From positions 1,054,001 to 1,118,000 of the forward strand of contig OZ252261.1 of assembly GCA_965249955.1 (NCBI GenBank): a DNA stretch of 64,000 nucleotides, written 5' to 3'. The notes under the pieces are model-generated. The model made no database searches. It had not been told where the DNA came from and was given only the letters and a program-made list of their open reading frames with translations. A program made the translations under genes and the position numbers. The stretch's first letter is position 1, and the number at the start of each line of letters is the position of its first letter. Shown piece after piece: positions 42,438 to 51,660 of this stretch. The DNA is from SB11 sp965249955 (GTDB taxonomy: Bacteria; Bacteroidota; Bacteroidia; UBA8524).

Positions 42438-44483
42438 ATGAGCGTATTTAACTTACCGCGGATTAATTTCACAGGTTTGTTGGTAGTAAACGTAGGGACG
42501 GCCAACAACGACGATTACTCTAGCGATGTATTTCCCCCAGACAGCCCCTATGCAGGTGAGCCTGTTAGGCTTGCCGATTCGGTTAATGTGCAACCTATTC
42601 TATACGGAAAAACGGATGAAGAGTGGGTGACATGGGTGCAAGAGCAAGGCACTTTTGCCACAGCCACACAAGCCACTGCAACCGCAAAAACATCACGTGC
42701 AGAAGGGTCTGTGGCTGCTGCAGCCGCTGATACAGTGCAGCTTATCCCCGGTGAATGGAACTACTATGGCGATATGGGATTAACCATGCTTGATGTAAAT
42801 GTAACAGGTGTTTACGACCCTAACAAGGTTATACCTACTAGTCTTGGTGAACAATTAACACAAGCTAGCTTAAACTTTAATAACCGCCCTGATGATACAG
42901 GCCGCAGCACGGGTATGTTGATTGATTGTAATCCTGAAGACCCAAGCAGCTCGCAGGTATTTACCGATTTTCTTTCGCTTACCTATAACCAAACATTTTT
43001 AATGTCGGGCAAGCCTAGCAAGGCTTCTACCCGCTGGATAAATTTTCAGCGCAATGCTAACCTCACAGGCCCTAATGGTGCTGCAGCTACTTTTCAGTGT
43101 GTTGTTCCTTTGGCCGAGTTAACAGGTCAACCTATTTTAGAAGGAATGCCCACCACCTCACCCGATGGTCGTGCACTAACAGGTGTGGTGTGCCAATACT
43201 CTATGTTTAGAAGTATGCAGCCCATAAATACCTTTAAGTATGAAGGTCAAGATTGGTTTGATGCCATTATAGCCTTGTATGCCAAAAAAGGGATGAACCC
43301 TAGCTACGTGCAACTGCAAGGCACACTTGCACCATGTTACGAGGGCGATATGGAATCGATGCCTGAAGGACGCTACCTTATACCTACCAGCAATACAGTA
43401 CCTGTGCCAACAGGTTGCAGTGCAAATGGCCCTGCATTGGCACTTGCGCCCGCAACATTGCAAGTAAATTCTACCAACAAAATTATCTCGGTAAATTTTA
43501 CGGCTTCTTTTCCTGAAAAATATACAGGCAGTTACGACCCAACGCAAACGGATGATAACGCTAAGTTGGATTTTGGTACTGTTGAGCTAGCTATAATATA
43601 CAATGGCACACAAACCAGTATTGCTGAGATACCTTATACTGCCACCACTAACGATGCTAGCGGATGGATGTTTGATATACCTTTTAGCACTACCATAGAT
43701 AATTTTTCGACTATGATTAGCGAGGGTGATTTTGTGCTTAGCAGCAGTACTTACGGTAATTTATTGCAAGAAACTACTTATTTGATAGTTTCTGACCAAT
43801 CAACCGTGTATGCTGAGCAAATCCCCAGCGGAGGTAGTACTACCAGCTTCTTGAATACGAATGGAATACCCGTAGAGATCAGCTTTAACGTTTACAAAAA
43901 AGGAGTACAACTAACCAGTGCCGATAGCGACACATTTGACCTTTGGGTATATGATACTACCCCAAACCAAGACCCGGGCACTGCAACGCTTTTGGTATCG
44001 GGCTACAAAGCAGGTCAAAGTATTTCTTTGCCTGTTAGCTCAGCAGGCAACAGGCTTATTACTGCTGTATCATCATCAGGCACACCTCCGCCAAGTAGCT
44101 ACGCTAATTTTGCCATGAACTATGCGCCTATTATAAATATACGCATACTGCCCAATGCTACAGATTATAGCCAATACTATGTAAACCCAAGTGCTGCACA
44201 ACCTGTGGGTAATGATTTGCTAACTTTTGATGTGATATACAACGAGGTGTTGCGCAACTATTATTTACTATATCCTGCTATGAGTTTGCGTGTGCCGCTG
44301 AATAACCCGCAGTATTGGGACGACCCTGAAATGGCTCGCCGACTTGCTGCACGTGTTAGTTTGGCTATGTGGGGCACTGCCGAGGCTATGCCGCGCACGC
44401 GCGATTTATCAGACTCGCGCCGCACACTGCTAACGGCATGGTGCTTAAAGGTGATACAAAATGGTACTAACCCAACTTCATAA
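42438..44483 (+). CDS. VioB N-terminal-domain-like protein
   Basis: A 681-residue protein without signal peptide. The beginning MSVFNLPRINFTGLLVVNVG then TANNDDYS resembles the VioB/RebD-type opening (PRIHFRG..VN..TAN.D). The end (VLRNYYLLYPAMSLRVPL, then MPRTRDLSDSRRTLLTAW) resembles the VioB motifs YYxLxYPxMS and MPxTRxLSxxR. VioB couples indole-pyruvate imines in violacein synthesis, but its ferritin-like catalytic domain is not seen here and no other tryptophan-pigment gene is near. It is 29 bases before a kelch-type lipoprotein gene. The role is therefore open. Confidence 0.55.
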   Translation: MSVFNLPRINFTGLLVVNVGTANNDDYSSDVFPPDSPYAGEPVRLADSVNVQPILYGKTDEEWVTWVQEQGTFATATQATATAKTSRAEGSVAAAAADTVQLIPGEWNYYGDMGLTMLDVNVTGVYDPNKVIPTSLGEQLTQASLNFNNRPDDTGRSTGMLIDCNPEDPSSSQVFTDFLSLTYNQTFLMSGKPSKASTRWINFQRNANLTGPNGAAATFQCVVPLAELTGQPILEGMPTTSPDGRALTGVVCQYSMFRSMQPINTFKYEGQDWFDAIIALYAKKGMNPSYVQLQGTLAPCYEGDMESMPEGRYLIPTSNTVPVPTGCSANGPALALAPATLQVNSTNKIISVNFTASFPEKYTGSYDPTQTDDNAKLDFGTVELAIIYNGTQTSIAEIPYTATTNDASGWMFDIPFSTTIDNFSTMISEGDFVLSSSTYGNLLQETTYLIVSDQSTVYAEQIPSGGSTTSFLNTNGIPVEISFNVYKKGVQLTSADSDTFDLWVYDTTPNQDPGTATLLVSGYKAGQSISLPVSSAGNRLITAVSSSGTPPPSSYANFAMNYAPIINIRILPNATDYSQYYVNPSAAQPVGNDLLTFDVIYNEVLRNYYLLYPAMSLRVPLNNPQYWDDPEMARRLAARVSLAMWGTAEAMPRTRDLSDSRRTLLTAWCLKVIQNGTNPTS

Positions 44484-44512
44484 ATTCAACATCTATCAAA
44501 AAAATAAAAATC

Positions 44513-45952
44513 ATGAAAAAAGTATATTTAATAGCCCTGCTACTTTTGCTTGTTGGCATTGGCTGTAAGCAAAACACCCAGCCCACAGGCGAAGGTAATG
44601 ACAGCACAATGCTAAGCACTTCTGATAGCATTGTAGCCATTATAGATTCTGTTGCAGGTACGCCTGCCGATTCTGCCCCTTTTACCATTACCCTTGTTGA
44701 GGTAACGGGTGCAAATACTCCTGCACTGCAATCGTTTGTATTTGGGCAAGCTAATGGTTTGTGGCTAATGACGGGCGGCCGTACCAATGGTTTCCACGGT
44801 ACTTCTGACAACGAGAGCACCTTCCCTACCAAGTATAGCAATACTAATATGTTTGTGTACGACCCTGTGGCCAATAAGCAATACAAAATGGCTATACCTG
44901 AGGCTTATGCGTTGCAGTTGCAAAGCACTAATATGAACTACTGTCAGGACGGCGATTATTTGTATTGTATTGGTGGTTATGGTTCTAACTGCGCTACCGA
45001 TTCGCCTGATTGCTACCAAACTTTCCCCAACCTAACAGCTATAAATGTGCCCAAAGCAATAGCGGCCATACAGGCGGGCAATGCTACCGATTTGGCAGCA
45101 GCAATTAACTCTATTACCGACGACCGTATGCAGGTTACAGGTGGTGCGCTGCACAAACTTGGCGATTGGTTTTTGCTTACCGTTGGTCAAAATTATAACA
45201 CTATATATAAGGGCGGCATAACGGGTATATATACTGAGCAGGTGCGCAAGTTTAAAATAACCAATACCGATGGTGTACCCGCTATTACTGACTATCAGGC
45301 TATTGATTGCCCCTTCCCGACTGCCGAAGACGAGTTTAACCAGTTTCACCGTCGCGATTTAACAGTTGCTGAGGCTGTGCTTGAAGATGGTGCAGCGGGA
45401 TTGACCATTTTTGGCGGTGTATTTACAAAGCACGGCGGGGCGTATGCAAACCCCATTAGTATTGGCAATAACGGTAACTTATATATTTTGCACGATGAGT
45501 TTAGCCAAAAATTTAATTTGTACGAGTGCGCCAACATACCTATGTACGATGCCACAACCCAAATGATGTATACTGTGCTTTTGGGAGGTATTAGCGATTA
45601 TTATTACGATAAAAACGGCACTTTGATGCCGGGTAACCCGCTAAACGCTTTGCCATTTAGCAACCACGTAACCACTGTGGTAAGCAAAAATGGCGGTACC
45701 ATGGTTGAATACCCGCAGCAAACACCTGCATTGCCTGCTTTTATAGGTTCTGATGCCGAGTTTGTGCCCGATGCTTCGTTGGCTTTATACCAAAATAGTG
45801 AGGGTATTATCGATTTTTCTAAACTGCCTACAACAGGCTCGGTAACTTTGGGTGTAATGTATGGCGGTATACTGGCTACTGCGCAGCAAAGCAGCGAGTT
45901 TAACCCCACCTATGCCAGCAACAAAATATATAAAGTGGTTTTGACTTGGTAA
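44513..45952 (+). CDS. Kelch-like beta-propeller lipoprotein
   Basis: A 479-residue lipoprotein (MKKVYLIALLLLLVGIGC, Cys 18) with a low-complexity linker and then kelch-like blades: LWLMTGGRTNGFHG, YLYCIGGYGSN, MQVTGGALHKLGDWFLLTVG, AAGLTIFGGVFTKHGGA, YTVLLGGISDYYYD, LGVMYGGILAT. Propellers of this type bind proteins or sugars on the cell surface. It probably shares an operon with the VioB-like gene just upstream; the terminator at 45997 ends it. Confidence 0.72.
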   Translation: MKKVYLIALLLLLVGIGCKQNTQPTGEGNDSTMLSTSDSIVAIIDSVAGTPADSAPFTITLVEVTGANTPALQSFVFGQANGLWLMTGGRTNGFHGTSDNESTFPTKYSNTNMFVYDPVANKQYKMAIPEAYALQLQSTNMNYCQDGDYLYCIGGYGSNCATDSPDCYQTFPNLTAINVPKAIAAIQAGNATDLAAAINSITDDRMQVTGGALHKLGDWFLLTVGQNYNTIYKGGITGIYTEQVRKFKITNTDGVPAITDYQAIDCPFPTAEDEFNQFHRRDLTVAEAVLEDGAAGLTIFGGVFTKHGGAYANPISIGNNGNLYILHDEFSQKFNLYECANIPMYDATTQMMYTVLLGGISDYYYDKNGTLMPGNPLNALPFSNHVTTVVSKNGGTMVEYPQQTPALPAFIGSDAEFVPDASLALYQNSEGIIDFSKLPTTGSVTLGVMYGGILATAQQSSEFNPTYASNKIYKVVLTW

Positions 45953-45996
45953 TTGTTTTAGCTACCTGTTACAAAACCAACCTCTTTTTAAATTAC

Positions 45997-46030
45997 AGCC
46001 CCAATAAGGACTTAAGTCCTTATTGGGGCT
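45997..46030. terminator. Perfect 34-base palindrome, bidirectional terminator
   Basis: AGCCCCAATAAGGACTT is followed directly by its reverse complement. It lies between the convergent genes ending at 45952 and 46033. Confidence 0.8.
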
Positions 46031-46032
46031 TA

Positions 46033-46749
46033 TTATTTGGATATTATTGTACTAAGATTTGTACCACTAATATGGTAATTACCTTCGGGGAGACTTTTAG
46101 AAAACTCTATCATCAATTTTTCCAAACTCAGTAATTCCTCTAAATCCTTTTCAAAGTCAATAATTTTTCGTGCTTCAATTAGAGTGCTGTCTTGAGCATC
46201 TGGCGACCAATAGGTTTTAAAATTATAACCCGAAGATGTTGATGTTTCTATTACGTATGAAAATCCATCAAATCCCATTCCCCAGCCCTCTATATCACCC
46301 TCATCAGGCAACTTAATCAGTTGGTATTTATTTATCAAATTATAAACTTGTTCTGCCTGTACAGAGGCTATATCATGGTACTGTTTTACAGTTTTTATTT
46401 TACGCTCATAAGGACTTTCCCCAATTTTTAATTCTTTATATTTCTCATAAAAACTTGTTACCACACCACCAAAACTCTTATAATCAGTTGTCCATATATC
46501 AATAGCTTGGCTCACTCTCCAAAACCTAAAACGGAAAGTATCTTTAGTATAGTTTAACGAATCTAATTTTAATGATTGCTGTAAACGCTTCGAAAATTTA
46601 TAATGACTTATTTCTAAACAACTATCACATTTAGCTTTAGAAAGAATAGTGGTGTTTTGATGTGGATTCTCTGTTACAAGTCCTTCTTGCTGTGTATTAC
46701 AACTAAAAATACACACACTAAAAAATAAAATCACATAGGAGGGTCTCAT
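46033..46749 (-). CDS. Lipoprotein, paralogue of the one at 39769
   Basis: A 238-residue lipoprotein (MRPSYVILFFSVCIFSC, lipobox IFSC). It shares with the product at 39769 the blocks FRFRFWRVSQAIDIWTTDY, GFDGFSYVIETSTSSGYNFK, TYWSPDAQDSTLIEARKIID and the ending SLPEGNYHISGT. Unlike its paralogue it stands alone, divergent from the next gene by only a spacer. The high similarity within 6 kb implies a fairly recent duplication. Confidence 0.75.
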   Translation of the reverse strand: MRPSYVILFFSVCIFSCNTQQEGLVTENPHQNTTILSKAKCDSCLEISHYKFSKRLQQSLKLDSLNYTKDTFRFRFWRVSQAIDIWTTDYKSFGGVVTSFYEKYKELKIGESPYERKIKTVKQYHDIASVQAEQVYNLINKYQLIKLPDEGDIEGWGMGFDGFSYVIETSTSSGYNFKTYWSPDAQDSTLIEARKIIDFEKDLEELLSLEKLMIEFSKSLPEGNYHISGTNLSTIISK

Positions 46750-46875
46750 AAACTTTATAGGTTTTGTATTGAAATATATAACAACAGAATTAACGAAAAA
46801 TCATAATTTCTGTTGTTTTTACACACAAATAATCTAGATCTAATCATGATTTTGCTAGAAACCCAAAAAATTATT

Positions 46876-47259
46876 TTAACCCACCTTCGCCTCAAACTGC
46901 GCTCTCGATTCTTTTATGGCAGGCATATTATCAACTGCCCATTTGGATAGGCTTACAATATGCGGTACAAGGCTTTTACCCATTGATGTTATTTGATACT
47001 CTACACGTGGGGGAACTTGTGCGTATATAGTTCGTTTCACCAAACCATCGGCCTCAAGCCCTCGCAAAGTAACTGTCAGCATTTTTTGCGATATATCGCC
47101 AATTTCTTTACTCAGCTCATTAAATCGCATGGTTTCTTTCTCGCCCAATACCATCATTACCAGTATCGACCATTTATCGCCAAGCTTATCTAATACCGAC
47201 CTAACGGGGCAGGCATTTATATCACCATCTTTTTCTAAAAAAGTTCCTATTGTATCCAT
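46876..47259 (-). CDS. HxlR-family transcriptional regulator
   Basis: A 127-residue MarR-like winged-helix protein with the HxlR signature: CPVRSVLDKLGDKWSILVMM (Cys 17 is the usual redox-sensing position), then RFNELSKEIGDISQKMLTVT and LRGLEADGLVKRTIYAQVPP then RVEYQIT. It is divergent from an NmrA-like reductase gene, and GTTAC half-sites lie between them. It probably represses the neighbour and itself in response to an electrophile or quinone. Confidence 0.9.
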   Translation of the reverse strand: MDTIGTFLEKDGDINACPVRSVLDKLGDKWSILVMMVLGEKETMRFNELSKEIGDISQKMLTVTLRGLEADGLVKRTIYAQVPPRVEYQITSMGKSLVPHIVSLSKWAVDNMPAIKESRAQFEAKVG

Positions 47260-47312
47260 CTCATTATCAATATTAGTTACCCGCAGGTAAGTATATCACT
47301 TTCTCGTGCCTT

Positions 47313-47380
47313 CTTGTATGGTTTAAAGCACTATCATACCTTTGAGTTACCAAAAGTAACTAACAATACTTTAGTTACCA
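47313..47380 (+). promoter_or_regulatory. Promoter with HxlR-type operator
   Basis: CTTG (47313-47316), a 20-base spacer and TACCTTTG (47337-47344) form a good Bacteroidota promoter. Immediately downstream lies the inverted repeat GTTAC-CAAAA-GTAAC (47346-47360) and a further GTTACCAA (47374). Binding there would block initiation of the reductase gene. Another GTTAC is at about 47276. Confidence 0.72.
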
Positions 47381-47407
47381 ATTTAAAAACTTTAAAATAG
47401 TAAAAAA

Positions 47408-48295
47408 ATGAATAAGATTTTAGTAACCGGTGCAACAGGCCACCTAGGCAAAGCCACAGTAACAAAACTAGTTGAAAAAGTAGACGCTAAAAATATTGCC
47501 GTAATGGTACGCGATGCTGCTAAGGCTGATGATTTGAAACAACTGGGTGTAGAAATACGCGTGGGCGATTATGACAATAAAGCATCATTAGTAAGTGCAT
47601 TTACAGGTATTAACAAATTGTTTTTTGTTTCGGGAAATGATATTGCCAACCGCATACAACAACATGAAAATATTGTAAAAGCAGCAAAAGAGGCGGGCGT
47701 AAAACACGTGGTATATACCAGCTTTATGCGCAAAAATGAAACAGAAACATCGCCTATTGCTTTTGTGGCAGCATCGCACTTAAAGGCTGAACAATGGCTA
47801 AAAGAATCGGGCATGGCATATACTTTTTTAAGAAATGGCCTGTACATGGATATTATGCCAATGTTTTTGGGTGAAAAAGTATTGGAAACAGGTGCGGTAT
47901 ATTTTCCTGCGGGTGATGGCAAAACTGCTTTTACACTTCGCGATGATATGTCGCTAGTAGGTGCAAATGTACTGTCCACTGAAGGGCACGAAAACAAAGT
48001 ATACAATATAAGCAATGCCGAAGGGGTGTCGTTTACTGATATTGCTTTGATACTTTCAGAAATTAGCGGCAAACAAATTAATTATGTTTCGCCTACAAAA
48101 GATGAGTTTGTTGCCACCTTAGTAGGTGCGGGTGTACCTGCAGAGATGGCTCAGTTTTCTGCAGGGTTTGCTGAGGCAATAAAACAAGGCGAGTTTAGCC
48201 AAACCAGCAACGATATTGAGTTGCTAACGGGCAAAAAACCAACATCGGTAAAACAATTTTTGCAACAATTGTTTGGTAAGCAAACAAGCAACTAA
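47408..48295 (+). CDS. NmrA-like NAD(P)-binding reductase (QorB-type)
   Basis: A 295-residue atypical SDR related to quinone oxidoreductase QorB and NmrA. The nucleotide-binding GATGHLGKAT is at residues 8-17, and VKHVVYTSFMR and SHLKAEQWLKESGMAYTFLR follow the QorB pattern. It likely reduces quinones or similar electrophiles in the cytosol. The HxlR gene next to it and the GTTAC operator indicate inducible expression. Confidence 0.88.
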   Translation: MNKILVTGATGHLGKATVTKLVEKVDAKNIAVMVRDAAKADDLKQLGVEIRVGDYDNKASLVSAFTGINKLFFVSGNDIANRIQQHENIVKAAKEAGVKHVVYTSFMRKNETETSPIAFVAASHLKAEQWLKESGMAYTFLRNGLYMDIMPMFLGEKVLETGAVYFPAGDGKTAFTLRDDMSLVGANVLSTEGHENKVYNISNAEGVSFTDIALILSEISGKQINYVSPTKDEFVATLVGAGVPAEMAQFSAGFAEAIKQGEFSQTSNDIELLTGKKPTSVKQFLQQLFGKQTSN

Positions 48296-48300
48296 TCTAA

Positions 48301-48340
48301 TTAAATCCAAACCCTGCCAATAGGCAGGGTTTGGATTTAA
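48301..48340. terminator. Terminator with 18-bp perfect stem
   Basis: TTAAATCCAAACCCTGCC (48301-48318) pairs with 48323-48340 around AATA, between convergent genes. Confidence 0.85.
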
Positions 48341-48375
48341 TTATTGTATTTATCTATTACTATGAGTTTTATTTT

Positions 48376-49035
48376 CTACTGAAAATCTATATCAAACAAA
48401 TTATTTTTAATGGCAAACAGCACCAACCCAGCAGTATTTCTAACTCCTGTTTTGGCCAACAGGTTGTTGCGGTGTCCATTAACGGTACTTTCACTTAAAA
48501 ACAGTTTTTCGGCAATTTCTTGGCTGGTATATTCACGGCAAATAAATAGCAATACTTCTTTTTCGCGATTGGTTAAATCTTCAACTGTTTGCAGTGATGT
48601 TTTTTGTTTTTTAGCCGTATTGTAGTTTCGCATTACACCAATAGTTTTTTCGTTAAAATAATAATCGTGGGTGGTAACTGCTTGTATAGCTTTTCGCACT
48701 TCATCAGGGTCGGCATTTTTTGCCAAATAAGCGTTTGCCCCTTCTTCAATAAGCTTATGTATAAACTTATCTTCTTCGTGCACAGTTAAAATAATATTTT
48801 TAATATCAGGGTATGCTATTCGCATTTGTTTTAGGGCTTCAATACCATTCACCACAGGCATATTAATATCAAGCAAAGCAACGTGTATTTGTTCTTGGGC
48901 TGTGGCTAGTTGGTTTAGCAAATCTTGCCCATTCTCGGCTTCAATACATACCTTAATATCATCAAAGGTTTGTAATAAGGCCACCATTCCTTTACGAAAC
49001 AGTAATTGGTCTTCGGCAAATGCAATATTTATCAT
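48376..49035 (-). CDS. NarL/LuxR-type response regulator
   Basis: A 219-residue regulator. The receiver domain has the acidic EDQ at 8-10 and phospho-acceptor Asp 56 (VALLDINMP). The C-terminal LuxR helix-turn-helix has LTNREKEVLLFICREYTSQE then LFLSESTVNGHRNNLLAK. Its start overlaps the stop of the histidine kinase gene by four bases, so the two are translationally coupled and cognate. Target genes unknown. Confidence 0.93.
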   Translation of the reverse strand: MINIAFAEDQLLFRKGMVALLQTFDDIKVCIEAENGQDLLNQLATAQEQIHVALLDINMPVVNGIEALKQMRIAYPDIKNIILTVHEEDKFIHKLIEEGANAYLAKNADPDEVRKAIQAVTTHDYYFNEKTIGVMRNYNTAKKQKTSLQTVEDLTNREKEVLLFICREYTSQEIAEKLFLSESTVNGHRNNLLAKTGVRNTAGLVLFAIKNNLFDIDFQ

Positions 49036-49832
49036 ATAACTGAGTTATTTTTTAGGGGAATTTTAACTTCACAAACAAACCCTTCATTGGGTTGCGAAGT
49101 AATATTAACTTCCCCATTCATTAATATCACCCTACTTTCTATATTCTTTAATCCAATACCTTTAGTAATACGCTCGCCACTTAGCGAAGCACCTATCCCA
49201 TCATCGGTAAAGCACAGTATAATTTCAGTACCATCGCTTTTAATACTCAAATTAATATTTTTTGCTTTTGCATATTTAATGCAGTTTGAGCTTAACTCTT
49301 GCACTATGCGGTACAATGCAAGGGTGGCACTGGTATTAAGTTTTTCGAGTGGTGCAGTGTTTTCAAATACAATTTCAATTTCGGATACCGAGCTAAGGGT
49401 ATCAAAAAAACTTTCAATAGTTTGCTCTAAACCCAACAATTCTAACTCAAACGGTACAATAGCCCTAGATATTCGCCTTACACTATCAATGCCTGATTGA
49501 ATAAGGTTTTTGCTGGTAATAAGGTGGCTTTTCTGTTTCGGGTCGTTGCTACTTATTTGATTTATTGAAAGCGACAGGGTTGAAAAAATGCTTCCTACCT
49601 CATCGTGTATATCTTTGGCAAGCTGCATACGTTCGGCCTCTGCCGATTCTATATTGTTTAGCAGTAACTCTTTTTTGTGTTGGGCATCAAGCCGAAGCAG
49701 CTCTTGTTGCTTAAAATATAAGCGCTTTTGGTAGCGTATTATTGCCAGTATAAAACCCCCTGTAATAATTACAAAGGCAAGCATAACGGCTATTATGCCA
49801 AAATAAAATTTTATTTGGCTCTCGTTTTCCAT
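49032..49832 (-). CDS. Sensor histidine kinase (HisKA_3 type)
   Basis: A 266-residue kinase started at 49832 (MENESQIKFY), since an upstream ATG at 49889 would add a Cys-rich leader overlapping the preceding gene by 79 bases. One membrane helix (residues 9-31) is followed by a short coiled coil, then the phospho-acceptor His 76 in KDIHDEVGS, then a HATPase domain (ELSSNCIKYA, DDGIGA, GIGLKNIESR). With no periplasmic domain, the signal is probably sensed through the neighbouring membrane protein. Confidence 0.9.
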   Translation of the reverse strand: MENESQIKFYFGIIAVMLAFVIITGGFILAIIRYQKRLYFKQQELLRLDAQHKKELLLNNIESAEAERMQLAKDIHDEVGSIFSTLSLSINQISSNDPKQKSHLITSKNLIQSGIDSVRRISRAIVPFELELLGLEQTIESFFDTLSSVSEIEIVFENTAPLEKLNTSATLALYRIVQELSSNCIKYAKAKNINLSIKSDGTEIILCFTDDGIGASLSGERITKGIGLKNIESRVILMNGEVNITSQPNEGFVCEVKIPLKNNSVI

Positions 49833-50458
49833 AAACCTATTGCTATAAGTATGTATAGCTGCACAGCAAGCACAGTATGTATTGTCCAAACATTAACGCG
49901 GTGCACTTCGCTCATTTGTGCTACATAACTGCTGTATGAAAACATTGCTATCGACCCTGCAAAATACACTAAAAAGCCACTGTTTATATAATTTATTGCT
50001 TTACCCATAAGCCTAGTTTCTTCATCTTCGGCAACAATTTTAACAAACCAACTAATGCTTAAAAATATAAATATTAGCGCCTCAAGCGAACGACCATAGG
50101 TATTAAATTCATAGATATTTTCGATAAAAACTGAGTTAAGCACTAAAAATATTGTAAATGCTACTGATAGCACTATAAAAATATAATTAGGTATAAACTT
50201 TTTTAGTATAACAGCATAAAACCATAGCAGCAGCAAGTACTCTACAATGGTATATAAATGCAGTATAGGAAAATTGTTTATTGATTGTTTCCAAAATGCA
50301 AAAGATACTGCTTGGGTAACTGTGGCCAATGCCAAATAATAAAAAATGATTTTTAAATCAGTTGTATAGTTTTTAAAATTCACTGCTGCAATTAGCAATG
50401 GAACTAAAATTACAAGGTTTGAATATTCAAAAAAAATGCTCCGTATTTGTTCAAACAT
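49811..50458 (-). CDS. Multi-helix membrane protein upstream of the two-component pair
   Basis: A 215-residue integral membrane protein with about six or seven hydrophobic helices (LVILVPLLIAAVNF, IIFYYLALATVTQAVSFAFW, IFIVLSVAFTIFLVLNSVFI, ALIFIFLSISWFVKIV, VLAVQLYILIAIGLW). The layout resembles Bacteroidota membrane modules found before short histidine kinases. It overlaps the kinase gene by 22 bases. I suggest it is the sensory membrane part of the system. Family not named. Confidence 0.7.
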   Translation of the reverse strand: MFEQIRSIFFEYSNLVILVPLLIAAVNFKNYTTDLKIIFYYLALATVTQAVSFAFWKQSINNFPILHLYTIVEYLLLLWFYAVILKKFIPNYIFIVLSVAFTIFLVLNSVFIENIYEFNTYGRSLEALIFIFLSISWFVKIVAEDEETRLMGKAINYINSGFLVYFAGSIAMFSYSSYVAQMSEVHRVNVWTIHTVLAVQLYILIAIGLWKTRAK

Positions 50459-50516
50459 GATAAAAAGTAGCGTGAAACTGTTTGCCCATCCACAAAAACT
50501 GTTACATAAATTTCAT

Positions 50517-51521
50517 TTATGAAAAAGTAGGATCCATTATCCCTTTGCTTGGGTTGGGACAAGTGGTAGGACAAGGGTATGAGAAATCATAGATAGCACT
50601 TTGCAGTGTATTGTTTACAGGGATTACAGGTAGTTCGGGCAGCTGTATCACATCATCACCTCCATTAGTTGGCTCTACCACCGAATTAAAACCGGTAACT
50701 CCCACAGCTATTAAACAGGCGTATGGGGCAACGGGTATACCTTGCTCTATTTTCTTTCCAAAATAAAATCGGATAGCGTTAATTGGGTTTGGTATAACTA
50801 CCGGAGGCAATGCTGATGCTTTTACGCCATTATAATCTTCTATCTCTTTAAGTATAAGTTTAAGGTCGTTGAGGTGAAATGCTACTGACTCTGTAATTAC
50901 TATTGGCGAATTATCAAGGGTGGTATATTCCTTTATGGTTGCTTGGTCTAAGCCCCAATTAAGTATACGGCTTTGTGCATCAGCCAATGATATTGTATAT
51001 TCTGACGAGGCTGGTATTTCACCGCCATAACTCATTATACCTTTTTCGGCTGATAATGGAGGACCTGCGTGCGAGATGTTGTAAATATGTGTTGCCCCTT
51101 TGGTTAAACCAATAGTATCATCACCTCCCGAGTTTAGGTCGGGGCTGAAACCAGTAACTCCCACACCAACTAAACGACCAATTGGGTTGTTTTCGGGTAA
51201 TGTTCCAATATTATTGCCGGGATAAAGCCTTACTGCATTAATCGGATTGTCAATAGTTGGTGCTGAGGGTTCGTATGAAAACCCTGTATTTTCTCCACTA
51301 TTCCAATAGTTTATTCTACCCAACAATTGTTGAAAGTCTTTTAAAAAAAAGGTAAAAGCCTTAGAGGTTAAAACCGGTGATTGAGCTACATCAGGATGAT
51401 TGCCACTAATTTCATTTTGAATATTGTTTTGGTCGGCTCTCCAATAGCCAATTTTATTTCTTGCGTCATCTAATGATATTGTCAGTGGCGGAGTAATTGG
51501 AGTAAATGAAGTAGTTGCCAT
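50517..51521 (-). CDS. Unexported two-repeat protein of unknown function
   Basis: A 334-residue protein with no signal peptide, made of two homologous halves of about 150 residues. Each half has a helix pattern ISLDDARNKIGYW / ISLADAQSRILNW, a second helix AFTFFLKDFQQLL / AFHLNDLKLILKEI, NPINAVRLYPG / NPINAIRFYFG, VGVGVTGF / IAVGVTGF, GGDDTIGL / GGDDVIQL, and SAEKGIM / NPSKGIM near the end. No family recognised. It is apparently monocistronic. Confidence 0.65.
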   Translation of the reverse strand: MATTSFTPITPPLTISLDDARNKIGYWRADQNNIQNEISGNHPDVAQSPVLTSKAFTFFLKDFQQLLGRINYWNSGENTGFSYEPSAPTIDNPINAVRLYPGNNIGTLPENNPIGRLVGVGVTGFSPDLNSGGDDTIGLTKGATHIYNISHAGPPLSAEKGIMSYGGEIPASSEYTISLADAQSRILNWGLDQATIKEYTTLDNSPIVITESVAFHLNDLKLILKEIEDYNGVKASALPPVVIPNPINAIRFYFGKKIEQGIPVAPYACLIAVGVTGFNSVVEPTNGGDDVIQLPELPVIPVNNTLQSAIYDFSYPCPTTCPNPSKGIMDPTFS

Positions 51522-51660
51522 AACTAATGTATTTTAAGGGTGATATTAAAGTTTATATTACCAAAATAATGCAAAATGCGCTATACATCAAGCCTTCTTT
51601 TGATTTAACAAAGGTTGAATAAATCAGCTCGACATAAAACAATATTTATATCTTTTTTCA

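Noticed and set aside
42438..44483. Calling the 681-residue protein a violacein-pathway enzyme
   Set aside because: Only the end motifs match VioB, the ferritin-like catalytic domain is not seen, and no companion genes are present. It is kept as domain similarity only.
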